Of a DNA stretch of 64,000 nt, positions 1-12,239 are shown piece by piece. The notes under the pieces are model-generated. The model searched no databases. It saw nothing but the letters and a program-made list of their open reading frames with translations, and was not told the origin of the DNA. The translations under genes and the position numbers were made by a program. Source of the DNA: Incurvaria masculella. Its lineage: Eukaryota > Arthropoda > Insecta > Lepidoptera > Incurvariidae. Each line of letters begins with the position of its first letter. Position 1 is the first letter of the stretch. The stretch is taken from NCBI GenBank assembly GCA_946894095.1, contig OX335646.2:13758077-13822076 (forward strand), given 5' to 3'.

Positions 1-39
1 AGAGATATGTTAGCCTTTCATCTCATACTGTCTACTTAC

Positions 40-250
40 TTTACTTTCATTTGAAGCCCCGCCAAAAGTAAGTGGAAGGGTTAAGCCCACCCGGGTTCGT
101 ACAATTGCACTGGATAAAAAGATCGTCGAAGCGATATTAAAATATTGCCCTATTCTTACATCCAGTTCAATTAATTAACGCTCCTAAAGGGAAGATCCTG
201 TCATGGCACCTAATTATTTCGGTAATGCGGTATGTTGGGCAAATATCAAG
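40..250 (+). repeat. SINE-like interspersed repeat, diverged copy
   Basis: This stretch shares an ordered set of short blocks with many other places in the window: a 'gggttaa..cccgggt' block, a 'tggataaa..atcgtcgaagcg' block, 'atccagttcaat' and 'catggcacctaatt'. Better copies lie at 2895-3275, 28317-28625 and 38160-38350. The family body is about 250 bp and copies occur in both orientations. No coding potential is visible. Confidence 0.6.
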
Positions 251-345
251 ACGTAGGTGTGGCATTCGCCATTCATGTCCAGTCATATAAAAAAAATAAC
301 AACTGAAAAAAGTCATGCTCCTGCTCCTGTAAGCCTGACGACACC

Positions 346-1442
346 CGCAGTGCAATTACGAAGCACAAAATTGGGTGTAGGTTGCTGTACTTACAGCAAT
401 ATGACAGCTTTTGCGATTACGAAATCGATGCATTCACAAATGGTGCGGCACTCAGCGCTACCCGCAGCAATTAGGTTAACTCCATACATTTCGCGTCGAA
501 TCGGTATTACGAAACGGCAAAGAACTGTCAAATGCGGGGAGGTAAACGCCTATTTCGTCTGCTCGTCTAGTCAAGTACCTCAAAAGTTGACCTATTGTCG
601 ACACAGATTGGTCCGTGCTTGATGTAGGTGGATGAAAAACGGCTTCGTAATCGCGCTTTAGAAATGACGGGGGCGCACCTACACGTACCGCGGCACCATC
701 CTCAAATTTAGCGTAATCGCACTGCCGGAGAAGCAAGTCTGGACAGGGTTGGGTTCTGAGTGGTGGACCGTTTTCTACCATTGAAGCTGGCTCTAAGACT
801 ATAGGTCCCCTACCTTATCCACTTATTAGGTGGTATAAGTTATCCCGACCGGCAGTGCGATTACGCAAAATTTGAGGATGGTGCCGCGGTACGTGTAGGT
901 GCGCCTCCGTCATTTCTAAAGCGCGATTACGAAGCCGCATTTTATCCACCTACATCCAGCACGGACCAATCTGTGTCGACACGCAGTGCGATTACGAAGC
1001 ACGAAACGGGGGAGGTTGGTTGTATTTAACAGCTAAATTGCGATAACGAAGCACCGGTAACCGCAGTGCGATTACGAAGTGCGAAATTAAGTGCGGTTAG
1101 TACCAAAGTGACATATTTTGTAATCGAAAGCCGTCCGTTTGCTGTCAATTTGGGGTAGGTGCGGCACCTACACCTCATGTCGCGCTTCGTAATCGCACTG
1201 CCGATAGGTAAACTTTTGACAGCTGCGGGTTCATTCACGCAGCGACCTCCCCCCATTTGACAGTTCTTTGGCGTTTCGTAATACCTATTCGACGCGAAAT
1301 GTATGGAGTTGACCTAATTGCTGCGGGTAGCGCTGAGTGCCGCACCATTTGTGAATGCATCGATTTCGTAATCGCAAAAGCTGTCATATTGCTGTAAGTA
1401 CAGACACCTACACCCAATTTTGTGCTTCGTAATTGCACTGCA
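346..1442. mobile_element. Fold-back element with repeated 'cagtgcgattacgaagc' motif
   Basis: Bases from about 346 to 733 reappear in reverse complement between about 843 and 1442, giving a long imperfect hairpin. Its ends are 'gcagtgcaattacgaagc' and 'gcttcgtaattgcactgc'. The 18-base core recurs about fifteen times on both strands through the element. The loop (about 735-843) holds part of a SINE-like repeat, and the right arm carries about 230 bp more than the left. No transposase frame is seen, so this is a non-autonomous fold-back or MITE-like element. Overlapping ORFs here are mirror images of one another and are not genes. Confidence 0.75.
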
Positions 1443-1449
1443 GGTTGGT

Positions 1450-2304
1450 TCCATCCCAATGGAAGAAAAACGGAGAAAGGGCAATGGTCTCGATCCAGTT
1501 CAATTGTACCTGTCAGAAATAAGGGATGTACCTACATATGTAGTTACCACGTGGAGTGCTAGACTAATATCTTGAGAGTTTAGGTTTAGTATTAGCCATC
1601 AATTTCCTGTTCCACAAACACGACTATGTAATTACCACTAAAAAAAATAAGCAAACCAAAAACCATTATTTAATTTTAATAGACAGGAACGTGACATTAT
1701 TAATTATTTATTATTTATCAAACAACCATAGACAGTACAATGCACGCCGATATTTTAAAATGTTGCCAATTCATAAGTAATCAAAACGGAAAAGAACTGG
1801 AAAGAAAATTGGCATACATTTTGGGCGTTGATGACACTGTTTATTTATTAATTTATTGAATAGTTCGTTAACACCGTTTACTATGAGAACATTTCAATCA
1901 CAATTCAATTTTAAATAATAAAATAATTCAACACAACACATACATCATATATATATCACACATTTCGTAAAAAACATAGGGATCGGAAAAGTAAATGTTG
2001 AAATCATCATAAGTTTAGCTCAAATATTAGAATTATAATTTCTAAAAAAATAAAAAATATTAAATTATTAACCTTACCACTACAATTTCAATTGCCTAGC
2101 CTAAGCTAGCCCCACTAGCCTGCGACATCACATTTATATAGACATTTGTAGCCTTTTTGTACTACATTAAAGAAAACCCAATTATTTATTTATTAAATAT
2201 GTTATTTATTGATAAACAAATATGATATGGGTATCATGTTATAATATTATCAGTAAATTGTAGCATGGAATTTTATAATTATTTATTCATAGTTAACAAA
2301 TGAT
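1450..2304. other. AT-rich intergenic DNA 3' of gene A
   Basis: No gene or clear repeat is recognised. The segment is very AT rich. Minus-strand AATAAA signals just past the gene A stop, for example at 2282-2287, probably serve its polyadenylation. Confidence 0.5.
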
Positions 2305-5300
2305 TTAGTACGGCCACGCAGACGTTGTCGGCAAAAAGTAAATTCCACTCCTGAAATAAATAAATTACAAACCATTAAAATGATATGCAAATGTTAACAA
2401 CGTATAGTTCTGTCAGTTACTAAATGTAATAGGGTTCATACCGCCCCCATATTGGTAGCATCCCATTGATAGCTTAGACGATCGAATCGGCAGTGAAAAT
2501 GGTCCCTGTTTTCCATCTACTTCAATGCACCCGTGCAATACAAGTTCATGATCCTTGTAGAGCGCTAGGATATATTTTTTAAGGAAACTTTCTTGGTCTG
2601 GCTACCGAGCGACCGACTCTATTGCTTACAATGTGCCAAGGGGTTCATAACACAACCCACATAGACATAATTTTGGGGTGATTCTAAAATTGTGAACATT
2701 TTAGGTGCCAAGGATTTGGGCCATTAGAAACCGAAAAAAGTATGTCTTCATCCCATTAATTGCTTAACATTTGCGTAAGGATATATTCTCCCTTAGGGGA
2801 TGAAATGGAAGGGATGAAAATTATAATGGTTTCGTTTTTTTTACATTCGGTTACGGAACCCTTTTTTACATTCGGTTACGGAACCCTTTTTTATGGACCC
2901 TGATATGGATGGCTAATACCAAACAAGTAGGGTTATGATATTAGCCCAATTCACCACATTCTTGAAGGAATGAGGTGCCATGTCAGGACCTTCCCTTTAT
3001 GAGCACGGCTACACTGAACTGGATGGAAAACACGAAAAATTTTTAATGCCACTTCAACCAAAACGATGGTAACAACCCGGGCGAGGCTTAATGCTTGCCA
3101 CCTAGTAGCGGACGGGGAACCTACAGTTTTACATGGTTTCCGAACCATCGAGCAGTTCGCATTCGTAACAAAAGGCACTTATCTAATTCAGAAAGAGAAA
3201 AAAACTGGTGCATGACCGAGGAGAGGATTTGAACCCAGATGTCTTGCACGAAAGGCAGGTCGTCTAGCCCCAAGACCACGAGCTGTTTTCATAACGTCGC
3301 TCTTTTCACGGTCGAAATAGATTTTTTTTCCTTTTCTTATTCTTTTCTGTGTAAAAAAAAGATAAAACATCAAAGTTGGAGTCATTCGAAAACTTGTAGG
3401 AAATTATAACAATTGGACTTCTAAGAACGTCGGAATCATGCTGACAAACTTTACAGTTCACTCTAAAAAGAGATCGTGGAGACATCTCACCCCCTCTTGT
3501 CGACAATGCCATTGCCCATGGGGAAGGTGGTGCCGGTGCACGCGCCGCTCATGGCCTGCGTGAGCGTGGTGCACTGACGCGCCCACAGGTGGTTGGTGGC
3601 CACGCTCGACGCGAACAGCGACCACGAGCGGCTGTGCGAACACGTGCTGAGCCAGCAGCCGGGCTGGCTGCTGCCGCCGTTGGGGTACATGTCGACGTGG
3701 CCGACTAGGTCCCACATGCCGAGCGCGTCCGAGTCCGTGTGGACGCCCTCGACGTACAGCCCGTCGGTCGAGCGCAGGGCGTTGGAGCTGCCCCCCCAGC
3801 CAGGTCCGGCGGGTTCGAGGCCTGAAATAACAGCCGGGTAATCGCATGACCCTGTGAATTTATTGGAGACATTGTTTTTGTTTTGTACTAAGTATTTAAG
3901 ATTTTTTATTAATTCGAATTTTTGCGCAATGTTATCTGAACTGGGCATTCTGTATAAATAAAGAAGACGTTATTCTAAAACCAGCCAAGTGCGACTCCCA
4001 CACGAAGGGTTCCGTGCAATTATATAAGATTTGACCCGAAGAAATGACGTTTGTTTTATGATGGGGAGCCCCTTTAATTTTTACTCTAAATGACCAATGA
4101 ATTATTTAACTAGTAAAATGACACAACCGGAAATGACAACGGTTACGTTTCGAAATGACTGGGTCGATGTTGATGTTGTGACAAGAATCGAGAAGGGAAG
4201 AATGTACCGCGACCAAATTGATGTAAATACGAAGAAATGATTAGTATTATCTTTGGTAATACTTCAGGTTTAGAATAAGGTCGAAAATTTACTATAGTTG
4301 TGTGGGTGTGTTTGTATGTTTATAAGTATCTTTCACATAGTCTCGTTCTCGTGTTTTAATTAATTTTATGAAATTTATGTTTAATTTCTACTACTCTATA
4401 CACTTTCATTTTAGATAGGGTTAGTCGTAAGATATTACTTTTTAGCTATAAAGCTCGGCCTTTATATGTTTGTATCAAAGAGTAAATAAATAAAAATTAA
4501 TAAATAAAGGGTTAGTTACGAAGCACCCGTTTTCGTAAAAATGTTCATTGCCGCTTCGACCATCTTTTCATCCAATGCGATGGTACCAACCCGGGCGGCC
4601 TTAAACCCTACCACCTAGTAGGGGAAACTACAGTTTTACATGGATTCCGAACCATGGAGCAGCTCGCATTCGTAATGAAATGCACTTATCGAACTCGGAA
4701 AGAGAAAGACTGTGGTGCATGTCGGAATTGAACCCAGGCCTCTGGTACGCTAGGCAAGTTCCCGCACCACTAGGCTACGAGCCGCTCTATTATCTCTCTA
4801 CCCCTCCAGGAAAGCGGCGTATGTGTAAATGACACGAGCAGCGGGTAATGCAATGTTATAGACATAATGTGGCGGCAAAGTCACCGCGTTCCCACCTGTA
4901 ATCCTGCCAATCTGGCCGCCGACTTGGCGTCCAGCGTAGCCCGCGAGGTGAGCGCCGAGACTGAAGCCGACGATGTGCATGCTGGAGAAGGGCACGCCGA
5001 AAAGGTTGATGTACTTGAGGAACTCTCCCAAACCGACGCCGAGCGCGGCCGTGTTGGACGAGGCCGTCAGGTAGAGACCGTTGGCGAGGTGGCCCCAGTC
5101 CATCACGATCACGTTCATGTCGTGGCTTGACAAGAAAGCTGGAAGCACATGGTTTGATAATTTAACGATAAAGGTATAAAATGGTAAGCGATTATTTGTA
5201 AGTAATCATATATTTTCTACAATATCGCTGCATTCAATACTGGTAATGGTATTGGTTATTGTATATGCTATACATATGTTGAATATGTCATTTAAACAGA

Positions 5301-8300
5301 ATGAATAAACATTCCAGAAATCGAATTTTAAGAGAGCACCCCGAGCCTTAATGAATGGCCTAGGCGTTAAGTTGAGTGGTTTATTTTGCCATTGGGCGTG
5401 GTTATCACGTCATCACATATGAAACATGTACTCTCTCTAAATGTCACAAGTATCACAAAATAGCGCGACATTGACTCTACAACGGCTTTCGGAAATGCTT
5501 TTTTAGATATCCTGAACACGAAGCAGCAGCAGAAAGCTGTTCCAGCAGCCAAAATGGGATGCTTATGAAGCTTTTGTGCTAGTTGGTGTTCTAGGAATAT
5601 GCCATGTATTTATGTATAATCAACTGTTAAGGTGGCCCAACCCGCTCATCTCCCCATACAAAAGGGGAAAGAAGATCACGCCCATATTTCTTGTCAGAGA
5701 TCCAAAATTTTGCTCAAAATAGCTTTATTCGATCGAACTAGATGTCTGATGACCATTGGCATTGTAAAATTGTGTTTGGTTTCTAAGTTATAAGGTCCGA
5801 AAGTTCGAATTTTTTGCGCGTTTTATACAATAACTTTGGAGGTGGATTACGCAATGGTAAAGTAAGAACATCGTAAAAAGATTAGTCATCTGACATAGCT
5901 TATTTAATCAAAATTTATGATCTATTTGGTTTTTGTTAGATTTTTGACTACAGCGGTCGTGGTTTACTTTTAGCTATAAGTCGTTTTAAAATTAAAATTT
6001 TCGTAAATCTTACCAAATCATACACTATGCACAATGTCTTTTTTGTGGACATGTTGCATCTTCCTCATCACGGAGCCTGTCTTATTCTTTGAAACAGAGA
6101 AGGTCCCAGAACGCAACAGCACGGTTTTGTACCGTGCCCGCGAATGTGTTAGGCCCGCCGGGTTGGGCCGCCTTAAGCAAGGACTCATGAATTAAAGCAA
6201 GAGCCCAGTAAAAAGAACTACTTTACAAATATACTGCAAGGCTGCACCCGTACCAGCAAAACATAACATTCGCGCGTATTGCGTCTACCAGTTTCGCCAC
6301 CGGCTGTGTACCCATAATTTCGAATTCCCCTACGGTCCCTTCTCCCGATTTCAGTGCCTTCTTCTATTTTACATTTATATAACGCTTCGTCTGCGTTGCG
6401 GGCATACATACATGTCACACTGGAATAAGCGACGTACCTGCTTAGTACGAAAAAGTGTATTTATATAGTTGGTGCTCTCTCAAAAAACTCTATTTCTCTT
6501 TAAATACTGTATGAAATATATATATGTATACTGTCGTATGAATTCAGATACCTTCCGTTATAAGATGGTTGAGGTCACTATCTCCATCACCGTTCCAGCC
6601 ATGCACAATCACGGCGCACGGTCGGTTCACATTGAAGTTCGATTGGAGGATCGAATTATTGTCACCGTACACTATTTGCTGGGGATTACGGGGATTTTCC
6701 CTGTAAGTGAAAACGTAAAAAGCTATTTATTTTCTGGTTCCGTAAGTAAAATCCTGAAACTTTGTGGACTAATTTCATTTTCTTTGGCAGTCATACGTAG
6801 TCATAGTTTGGCAGTAAAAAAATAAATCACTGAACATTTTCACTGGTCAATAGATTTTCTCTTCCACATTATTGAAATAGAAAATTAGATATCTGTACGT
6901 TTTTGTTTTTTTTATACGTTAAATTAAATCCGTGATATACGCTTCTAAAAATGAGTACACATTTTTCTTTTCGTTTTGGCCTAGCTACAGGAACTTGAAT
7001 CTTGATTCATTTGAGAACATGCGCACGCTTACCGACAACAAAGTGGATAATACATACTTTTTATTTTTTAATATCTAGTTATAGGCGTTTTTTTTTTTGT
7101 TCTAGACAGTTTTTTTTCTTATCTCATTTTATAACTTCTGAATCCGTTTCTTTGTTTTAACTTATTCTCTTTCTCTTATTTCTTGTTTCTCTTATTCTCA
7201 GAACCTCAAATCCCTGTTAATTCTATGTTATTTTGCTTAATGGAATCTATTTTGGTTTAACTATTACGTGTATAATTTGTTTCCTGAATAAATACACCTA
7301 AAGGCGCATATCCTGAATATAAATGAAGTTATCAAAAAACCAAAAACGTACAGACGGAGCTCTCAGGTGATTTTTTTAATTTGCAAAATTTGAAATATAA
7401 ATCACAGAGGAAACAGGCAGGAGCGATCGTATGGAACTCGTTCACCGCATTATCCTCTTAAACATTGGTCAGAAGCGTGCCGCACCTGGTGTAGAGCCAG
7501 TAGGTGGTGCCGTCGGCGGCGTTCCTCGCAGGCGCGTCGGGCGCGGCGTGCAGGTCGGCGAGGCGCGGCACGCCGCGTCCGTCCGGCACCCACACGTGGC
7601 GGTCGCCCGCGCGGTAGCCGCGGTTGTCGCCCGGCACGCCCGGCACCGCGCTGCCGGCGCACGCTGAAAACGTTGCAGTGCCTTCGCTAAAGGTGCCCGT
7701 TGTCATATGATGAATAAGAATGATATCCGGCGATATGGAGTGATATTGCTCCACATCGCTCCATAATTTTCGTGTCGCCGGTGAGTTGTTTATCGAATTG
7801 TCACGTATCCGTGCACTTGCTCACCGCACGCGGGCAATTAATTGCTCCAGTAATGGTTCTACACTTGTCCATAAACCACCACGTGACGACGAAATCGCCA
7901 GAGATTGCTGCAGTTGAGCAACTTTAGCAATCCGTGTACGGGTGTCATATAATGAGAAGAAAAGCTTATGTCAGTTTTAATGCAGAAAAAAATGCATCAA
8001 ATAAAAAGGTTTCATAGTAAAAAGTCGTAGAATATTCATGGAAGCATCTTACATAGATGAAAAAGATTTTTCATCTAAGGGAAGCTTCAGACTGCGCCTC
8101 AACAACATTTCTGGCGACCGTGACAGGATCTGATGATCTGATACATCAGTCTGATGCTTCCATGAATATTATACGACTTTTTACTATGAAACCATTTTAT
8201 TTGATACCACATTTTTTTCTGCATTAAGACTGACATAAACTTTTCTTCTCATTATATGACACCCGTACACGGGTTACTAAAGCTGCTCAACTTGCCGCAA

Positions 8301-10710
8301 TCACTGTCGATTTAGTCGTCACGACAACATTCAGAAAAATCCGACAACATGGTTTATGGACAAGTATGTAACCATTAATGGAGCAATTAATTGCCCGCGT
8401 GCGGCGAGCAAGTGCACAGATACGTGACAATTCGATAAACAACTCACCGGCGGCGACACGAAAAGTATGGAGCGATGTAGAGCAAATCACTCCATTTCGC
8501 CGGAATCATTGCTGAACATTTATTGGGATTGATCTATATTGCTCCATCTATTACTCCACTATGCCCCAGCAACAGTTGCCCAGCAATTGATTGCCCCAAA
8601 AATTGTCCATGTACGGGCACCTTTAAGGTGCGGACTGTGATGCTAGTTTAGCAACTTTAGTTGCCCGTGTACGGGCACCTTAAGGGCTCTGTTCCTCAAA
8701 AGAAAAAAAATATCTTAAAGCTGTATATGACGCAAACCTACAATATTTTGGGGTTATTTTTATGTTATCCTGAAGAAAAAAACAATTTATTTGAAGAAAA
8801 ATCAAAATCTAGTGTATAACCATAAAACGGTTTTATTGCAAAAAAAACTTTGTATAATATTTACGTGTTTACTAGGTTTTCATGCCGGAGCGTGACGCTT
8901 GAAAACTATAAATGCTTTACACAATTTTCTTTTTTGTGGTACAAGATTACTTATTTATATATGTGATATGTCACTGAGTGTTCTAGATGTAAGTAATTTA
9001 TGAAAATAATGTTTTTGGGTTTGGTGGATCTGCGAAGGCCAGAAGATGGCTCGCTAGCGCGCGAAAGTCAGTTGTCACTGGTTTTCGCTTCGCGCCGGGC
9101 GGCGCCGGCGGAAGGTCCAGATGGATGGACCGACCACCAATCAGGACGCCGGAAACATTACATTTCGGCAGCAACCATTACACTGAGACTTCGGGTCGCT
9201 TTAAGAGTATTTTAAAAGGAAAAGGAATTTGAAACTAATCTGATTCTTTGCAATTTGAATTTTGAAACATTGAACATAAAATACTCGGAATTGGGCAATC
9301 ACGTAGGAATTAAAACTTTCCGTACGTTTTCCGCCGATTAAATAGTGCGTACTAAAAAAAAATATCTGAATGTGATAATACCACATAAACGTGCTTAATA
9401 TCAAGGAAATTGGAAGAGTGGTTTTCAAAAGATTTCATCGTTCAATTCGTCCCCCTCTAGATTGACGGGTCACACATTCGTTAGTGAAACCTGCCACAAA
9501 ACTGATGTAGAAGCTGCGGCCGTAAAAATTGTGTATGCGGTGGCATCATATAAGTATTTGTACCATAAAAAGTTGCCACTTAAAATGCGCAACTTCTTGC
9601 AATAATGACGATTCCATGGAGCAGGTGTTCGTGGAATTTTCCAGTAGGCCGAAAGGCGGAAGCGGCCACTGGAGTGGAGATTGGTCTGTGGGCGTGTAGA
9701 CGCCTTCAAATCACGCCAGCCAGTCAGCCAAGCAGCAATATTTTGTCTAGACCGGACTGAATGCGGCATACTTAGATAAAATCATAATCAATCAGACAAT
9801 TGGCATGGACGTGTTATGTAGTGGTCAAATAGAATATCTTAAAACCGGCGAATTGCGAGTCGGACTCGCACACGAAGGGTTCCGTACCATCGTACAAGAT
9901 TTAGCACAAAGAATTACGTTTTTTATATGAGGACCCCGTTTATTTTTTATATTTTTTTAATTATACCTATTTGTTGTTATAGCGACAAAAAAAAAACACT
10001 CTGTGTATATTTCAGCTCCCTACCTATTACGGTTCATGAGATACAGCCCTGTGACAGACGGACGGACGGACGAACGGACAGCGGAGTCTTAATAAAAGGG
10101 TTCCGTTTGGAACACTTTGGGTACGGAACCCTAAAAAAATAAAATGAATAGAAAGCGTTAGAGAAGAAGATGGTGGCTGAAGACTGCACGCGTACATCCG
10201 TACGCATCTCAAGTCAGGCAGGAGTAAGGTGGCACGGCACGCCGTGAATGTGAACACATTTTAAGTGAACATTTTTAGAGGTGCGTTATATTTTTTAGTA
10301 TTGTATACATCTGAATTGTCTGATCTAAATGCATGGAGCATTTCCATTTTAAGAAAATTTTACTATTTCACCAGAGCCCACGTACCTTTTTGCCGCGGCC
10401 GAATAAACGCGTGACACGAACCCTTTGTCGCGAGACCAAATATCTACTCCGATCGGGGAGCAGGGATGAACATGCGCGAACCCCGCGAAAATCATCTACA
10501 TTCATGTTCACGCCTGTTCACGGAGCTTCGCGGCACAGTGTGGAGCCACCATAGATACTCGGTCTCTAAACCATATGTTTTGTAAAACTATCGGAACTGT
10601 GCACTGGGCCGGGTTTTTGCCTTTGAAGCAGACGTGTTGACAAACATAGGATAAAGTTCAGAATTACCCGCAATGGCAGCGACTATGAGCACCAGTTGCA
10701 GCGACTTCAT
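2305..10710 (-). CDS. Gene A: secreted neutral (pancreatic-type) lipase, six exons
   Basis: Exons, 5' to 3' on the minus strand: 10668-10710, 7486-7663, 6552-6700, 4896-5138, 3491-3821, 2305-2350. Joined length is 990 nt, 329 aa, with intron phases 1-2-1-1-2 as in genes B to E. Residues 1-19 form a signal peptide starting MKSLQLVLIV. The oxyanion motif HGW is at 107-109, the nucleophile motif GFSLG has Ser183, and the CSH motif has His267. The acidic position reads LEPAGP, so Glu207 replaces the usual catalytic Asp (codon GAA). Between Cys260 and Cys265 only four residues remain, so the lid is essentially absent, and there is no C-terminal PLAT domain. Known family role: hydrolysis of glycerolipid esters outside the cell. 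Lipase or phospholipase A1 activity is possible. The first exon was placed by phase, signal peptide and similarity to the other first exons. Confidence 0.9.
2450..2570 (+). repeat. SINE-like repeat fragment
   Basis: The blocks 'gcagtgaaaatggtcc', 'ttttccatctacttcaatg' and 'ccgtgcaatacaag' match the family body seen at 20764-20985. It lies in the last intron of gene A. Confidence 0.6.
2895..3275 (-). repeat. SINE with tRNA-like head
   Basis: On the minus strand the element begins near 3275 with a tRNA-like region holding a B-box-like 'ggttcaaatcc' and the phrase 'ctcgtggtcttggggctaga'. It continues into the common body: 'tactaggtggcaagcatt', then 'gttaccatcg', 'atccagttcagtgtagccgtg', 'ggtcctgacatggcacctcatt'. 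It sits in intron 5 of gene A. The head implies an RNA polymerase III origin. Confidence 0.7.
3978..4045 (+). repeat. Fragment of the 'gccaagtgcgagtcggactcg' repeat
   Basis: This is the truncated start of a repeat whose longer copies are at 9841-10137 and 52434-52727 ('accagccaagtgcgac', 'cacacgaagggttccgt'). Confidence 0.6.
4530..4795 (-). repeat. SINE with tRNA-like head
   Basis: It has the same layout as the copy at 2895-3275: a minus-strand tRNA-like head at about 4795-4700 ('agcggctcgtagcctagtgg', 'gggttcaattcc') followed by the common body. It lies in intron 4 of gene A, directly next to exon 4. Confidence 0.7.
5627..6176 (+). mobile_element. 550-bp MITE with TTAA ends
   Basis: The element is bounded by TTAA and has inverted termini 'ggtggcccaacccg' and 'cgggttgggccgcc'. 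A second copy of the same length in the opposite orientation lies at 25985-26534. TTAA flanks are typical of piggyBac-type integration, but the termini do not match the classical CCC start, so the superfamily is uncertain. It lies in intron 3 of gene A. Confidence 0.75.
7688..8685. mobile_element. About 1-kb fold-back element ending in 'aggtgcccgt'
   Basis: Bases 7725-8070 and about 8140-8520 are reverse complements over most of their length, closing on an inner hairpin around 8060-8090. The ends read 'aggtgcccgt' and 'acgggcacct', and the right end repeats this motif in near-duplicate. No transposase is visible. It starts about 25 bases upstream of exon 2 of gene A, inside intron 1. Confidence 0.75.
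8700..9840. other. Remainder of gene A intron 1, unassigned
   Basis: This is mainly AT-rich sequence with a GC-richer pocket at about 9010-9200. The region 9470-9770 has a 99-codon minus-strand ORF with only vague resemblance to lipase exon 5. No function is assigned. Confidence 0.4.
9841..10137 (+). repeat. 'Ccggc.aa.tgcgagtcggactcg' repeat, near-complete copy
   Basis: It starts 'aaaccggcgaattgcgagtc', continues with 'cacacgaagggttccgtacc', includes 'atacagccctgtgacagacg' with short GGAC-type repeats, and ends 'gggtacggaaccctaaaaa'. The same order, inverted, is seen at 52434-52727. It is a common type of lepidopteran interspersed repeat and non-coding. It lies in intron 1 of gene A. Confidence 0.7.
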
Positions 10711-10743
10711 ACTGACTTTAAACTACCGACGCTTTTGCTAACT

Positions 10744-10750
10744 CTTTATA
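10744..10750 (-). promoter_or_regulatory. TATA box of gene A
   Basis: On the minus strand this reads TATAAAG, 34 bases upstream of the gene A ATG. A TCAGT initiator-like sequence abuts the ATG, so the 5' UTR would be very short if that is the start site. A GATA-type site lies about 25 bases further upstream. Confidence 0.5.
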
Positions 10751-11734
10751 AATGTATACTTAAGCTAGCATTATTATCTTATAGTCGCATCGAACAAAGG
10801 TACAATTTTAATTAATTATGTTATCATTATAATCGATCACTAATAAACAAAATGGCCAGTTGATAACGTATCTCTTTTCGATATTAAAAGGAGATTTTTG
10901 TGAATGATATAATGCGGGTACGCATTGATATTCATGGTTACGTATGAGTACGATTTAAAACGTACACTAGTTCTAGGTAGTTGCCACCCAGGTTGGTGAC
11001 TGCTCATCGTGTGTAAGGCATCGTTTCGCCTCTCCACAAGCTCTTATTTGCTCTATCAGACAAAGCAAGCACGTTGTTTTCCTGACTTCTTTCACGGTTA
11101 ATTTTCACATCGATCTTTTTCAAGCATAAACTTTGCTAATTATTACAGCTACTGCAGTCGGACTTGAACTAATACTTCTCTATCAAATGTGAAAGTTTTA
11201 AAAACAGGTACTGTCCACACATGACAGAGCGTTTGCTACGCGACTGACTCTTTTTATGGCAACATCCTGAGTATTGAGCATCTGCAAACACAAAATCGCA
11301 CAATATTTTAAGTGGGCATTTTAGAAGTGCATTTTTTGGAGAGAGACTGTCAAATCAATTCCCCAAATAATAGAGGGTGTCAAAAATCATGGTATGGTTA
11401 AATTGAAAACATTGGTAAAATTAAGCTACAATTATCTTCACACTTGAATATAAAAAAAACGTTTGACTTTTGTAAAAAAACATATTACTTATCATGTTTT
11501 ATATTGTTCAGGAGTCATGTTTATTTTATGAGGAGTAATTATCAAAATCGGAGGCGAGAAATTCTCTAAAACACACATTACGTCATTTTCTGCGTCAGAT
11601 TCACGCTAAATATATATTTCTACGGAACATTTACTAGTTGCATTTTTCAGTAGATTCTTAATCTGCTAACTTACAAACAAAACCTACCGCCACTACCTAC
11701 GAATATATACCTTTTGAACTTCTCAAACACCCAA

Positions 11735-11875
11735 AGGTCGGCTGGAAGAAATCTCTTCGAGGGATAAGCCCGCCTTTGCGCCCCACTTATGTTGTTATTG
11801 CACTATACTTTCCTATGTAAATTGTTTTTCTTTTTGTGGCGTAATAAAGAATTTTCAATCAATCAATCAAAGTTA
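11735..11875 (+). repeat. 3' tail of a CR1/RTE-like LINE
   Basis: The sequence 'ggtcggctggaagaaatctc', then 'aagcccgcctttgcgcccc', then 'gtaataaagaattttcaatc' ending in short AATC repeats is the kind of 3' end seen on lepidopteran non-LTR retroelements. An inverted copy lies at 40395-40540. Confidence 0.6.
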
Positions 11876-12019
11876 ACGAGGTGATTCGAAGGCATTCATT
11901 TATGCCATATGTTATTTGGAAATTTTCAGTTTGATCTTTAAAAATAAAGGTATACATTTACTGACATGCACAAACTAGTAAATGCACTGCATAAAAATTC
12001 TGTGCCACAATATGGAGGT

Positions 12020-12060
12020 GAAGAATGAGTTAGGCCCGCCGGGTTGGGCCACCTTAATGT
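12020..12060. repeat. One terminus of the TTAA MITE
   Basis: 'Aggcccgccgggttgggcc' followed by 'accttaa' matches the right end of the element at 5627-6176. The rest of the element is missing. Confidence 0.55.
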
Positions 12061-12094
12061 AACTTCCTCACCTCCATGTTCAAAATAACATTGA

Positions 12095-12236
12095 TTTTTA
12101 GGGTTCCGTACCCAAATGGTGAAAACGGAACGCTATTACTAAGCCTCCGCTGTCCGTCCGTCCGTCCGTCCGTCCCTCCGTCCGTCCGTCCGTCCGTCCC
12201 TCCGTCCGTCCGTCCGTCCGTCCGTCTATCACAAAT
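12095..12236 (-). repeat. Truncated 'ggttccgtaccc' repeat with (GTCC)n
   Basis: This matches the end of the 9841-10137 repeat in reverse orientation. Its internal tetranucleotide has expanded to a long tract of GTCC units with a few CTCC variants, from about 12151 to 12226. Confidence 0.7.
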
Positions 12237-12239
12237 GCG

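Noticed and set aside
257..1459. ORFs of 121, 101, 76 and 74 codons in the first 1.5 kb
   Set aside because: They are mirror translations of the same fold-back repeat, with no splice borders or known domains.
3200..3275. tRNA gene candidate on the minus strand
   Set aside because: It has a B-box-like sequence but no full cloverleaf, and it is joined to the SINE body as in other copies.
3458..3948. Second minus-strand reading frame (129 codons) over gene A exon 5
   Set aside because: It is an Arg/His-rich shadow of the GC-rich lipase exon. The true frame carries the catalytic motifs.
9470..9769. Minus-strand ORF with vague likeness to lipase exon 5 (VYT.., GRS..) in gene A intron 1
   Set aside because: Similarity needs frame changes and is too weak to call a relic exon. 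It may be repeat sequence.
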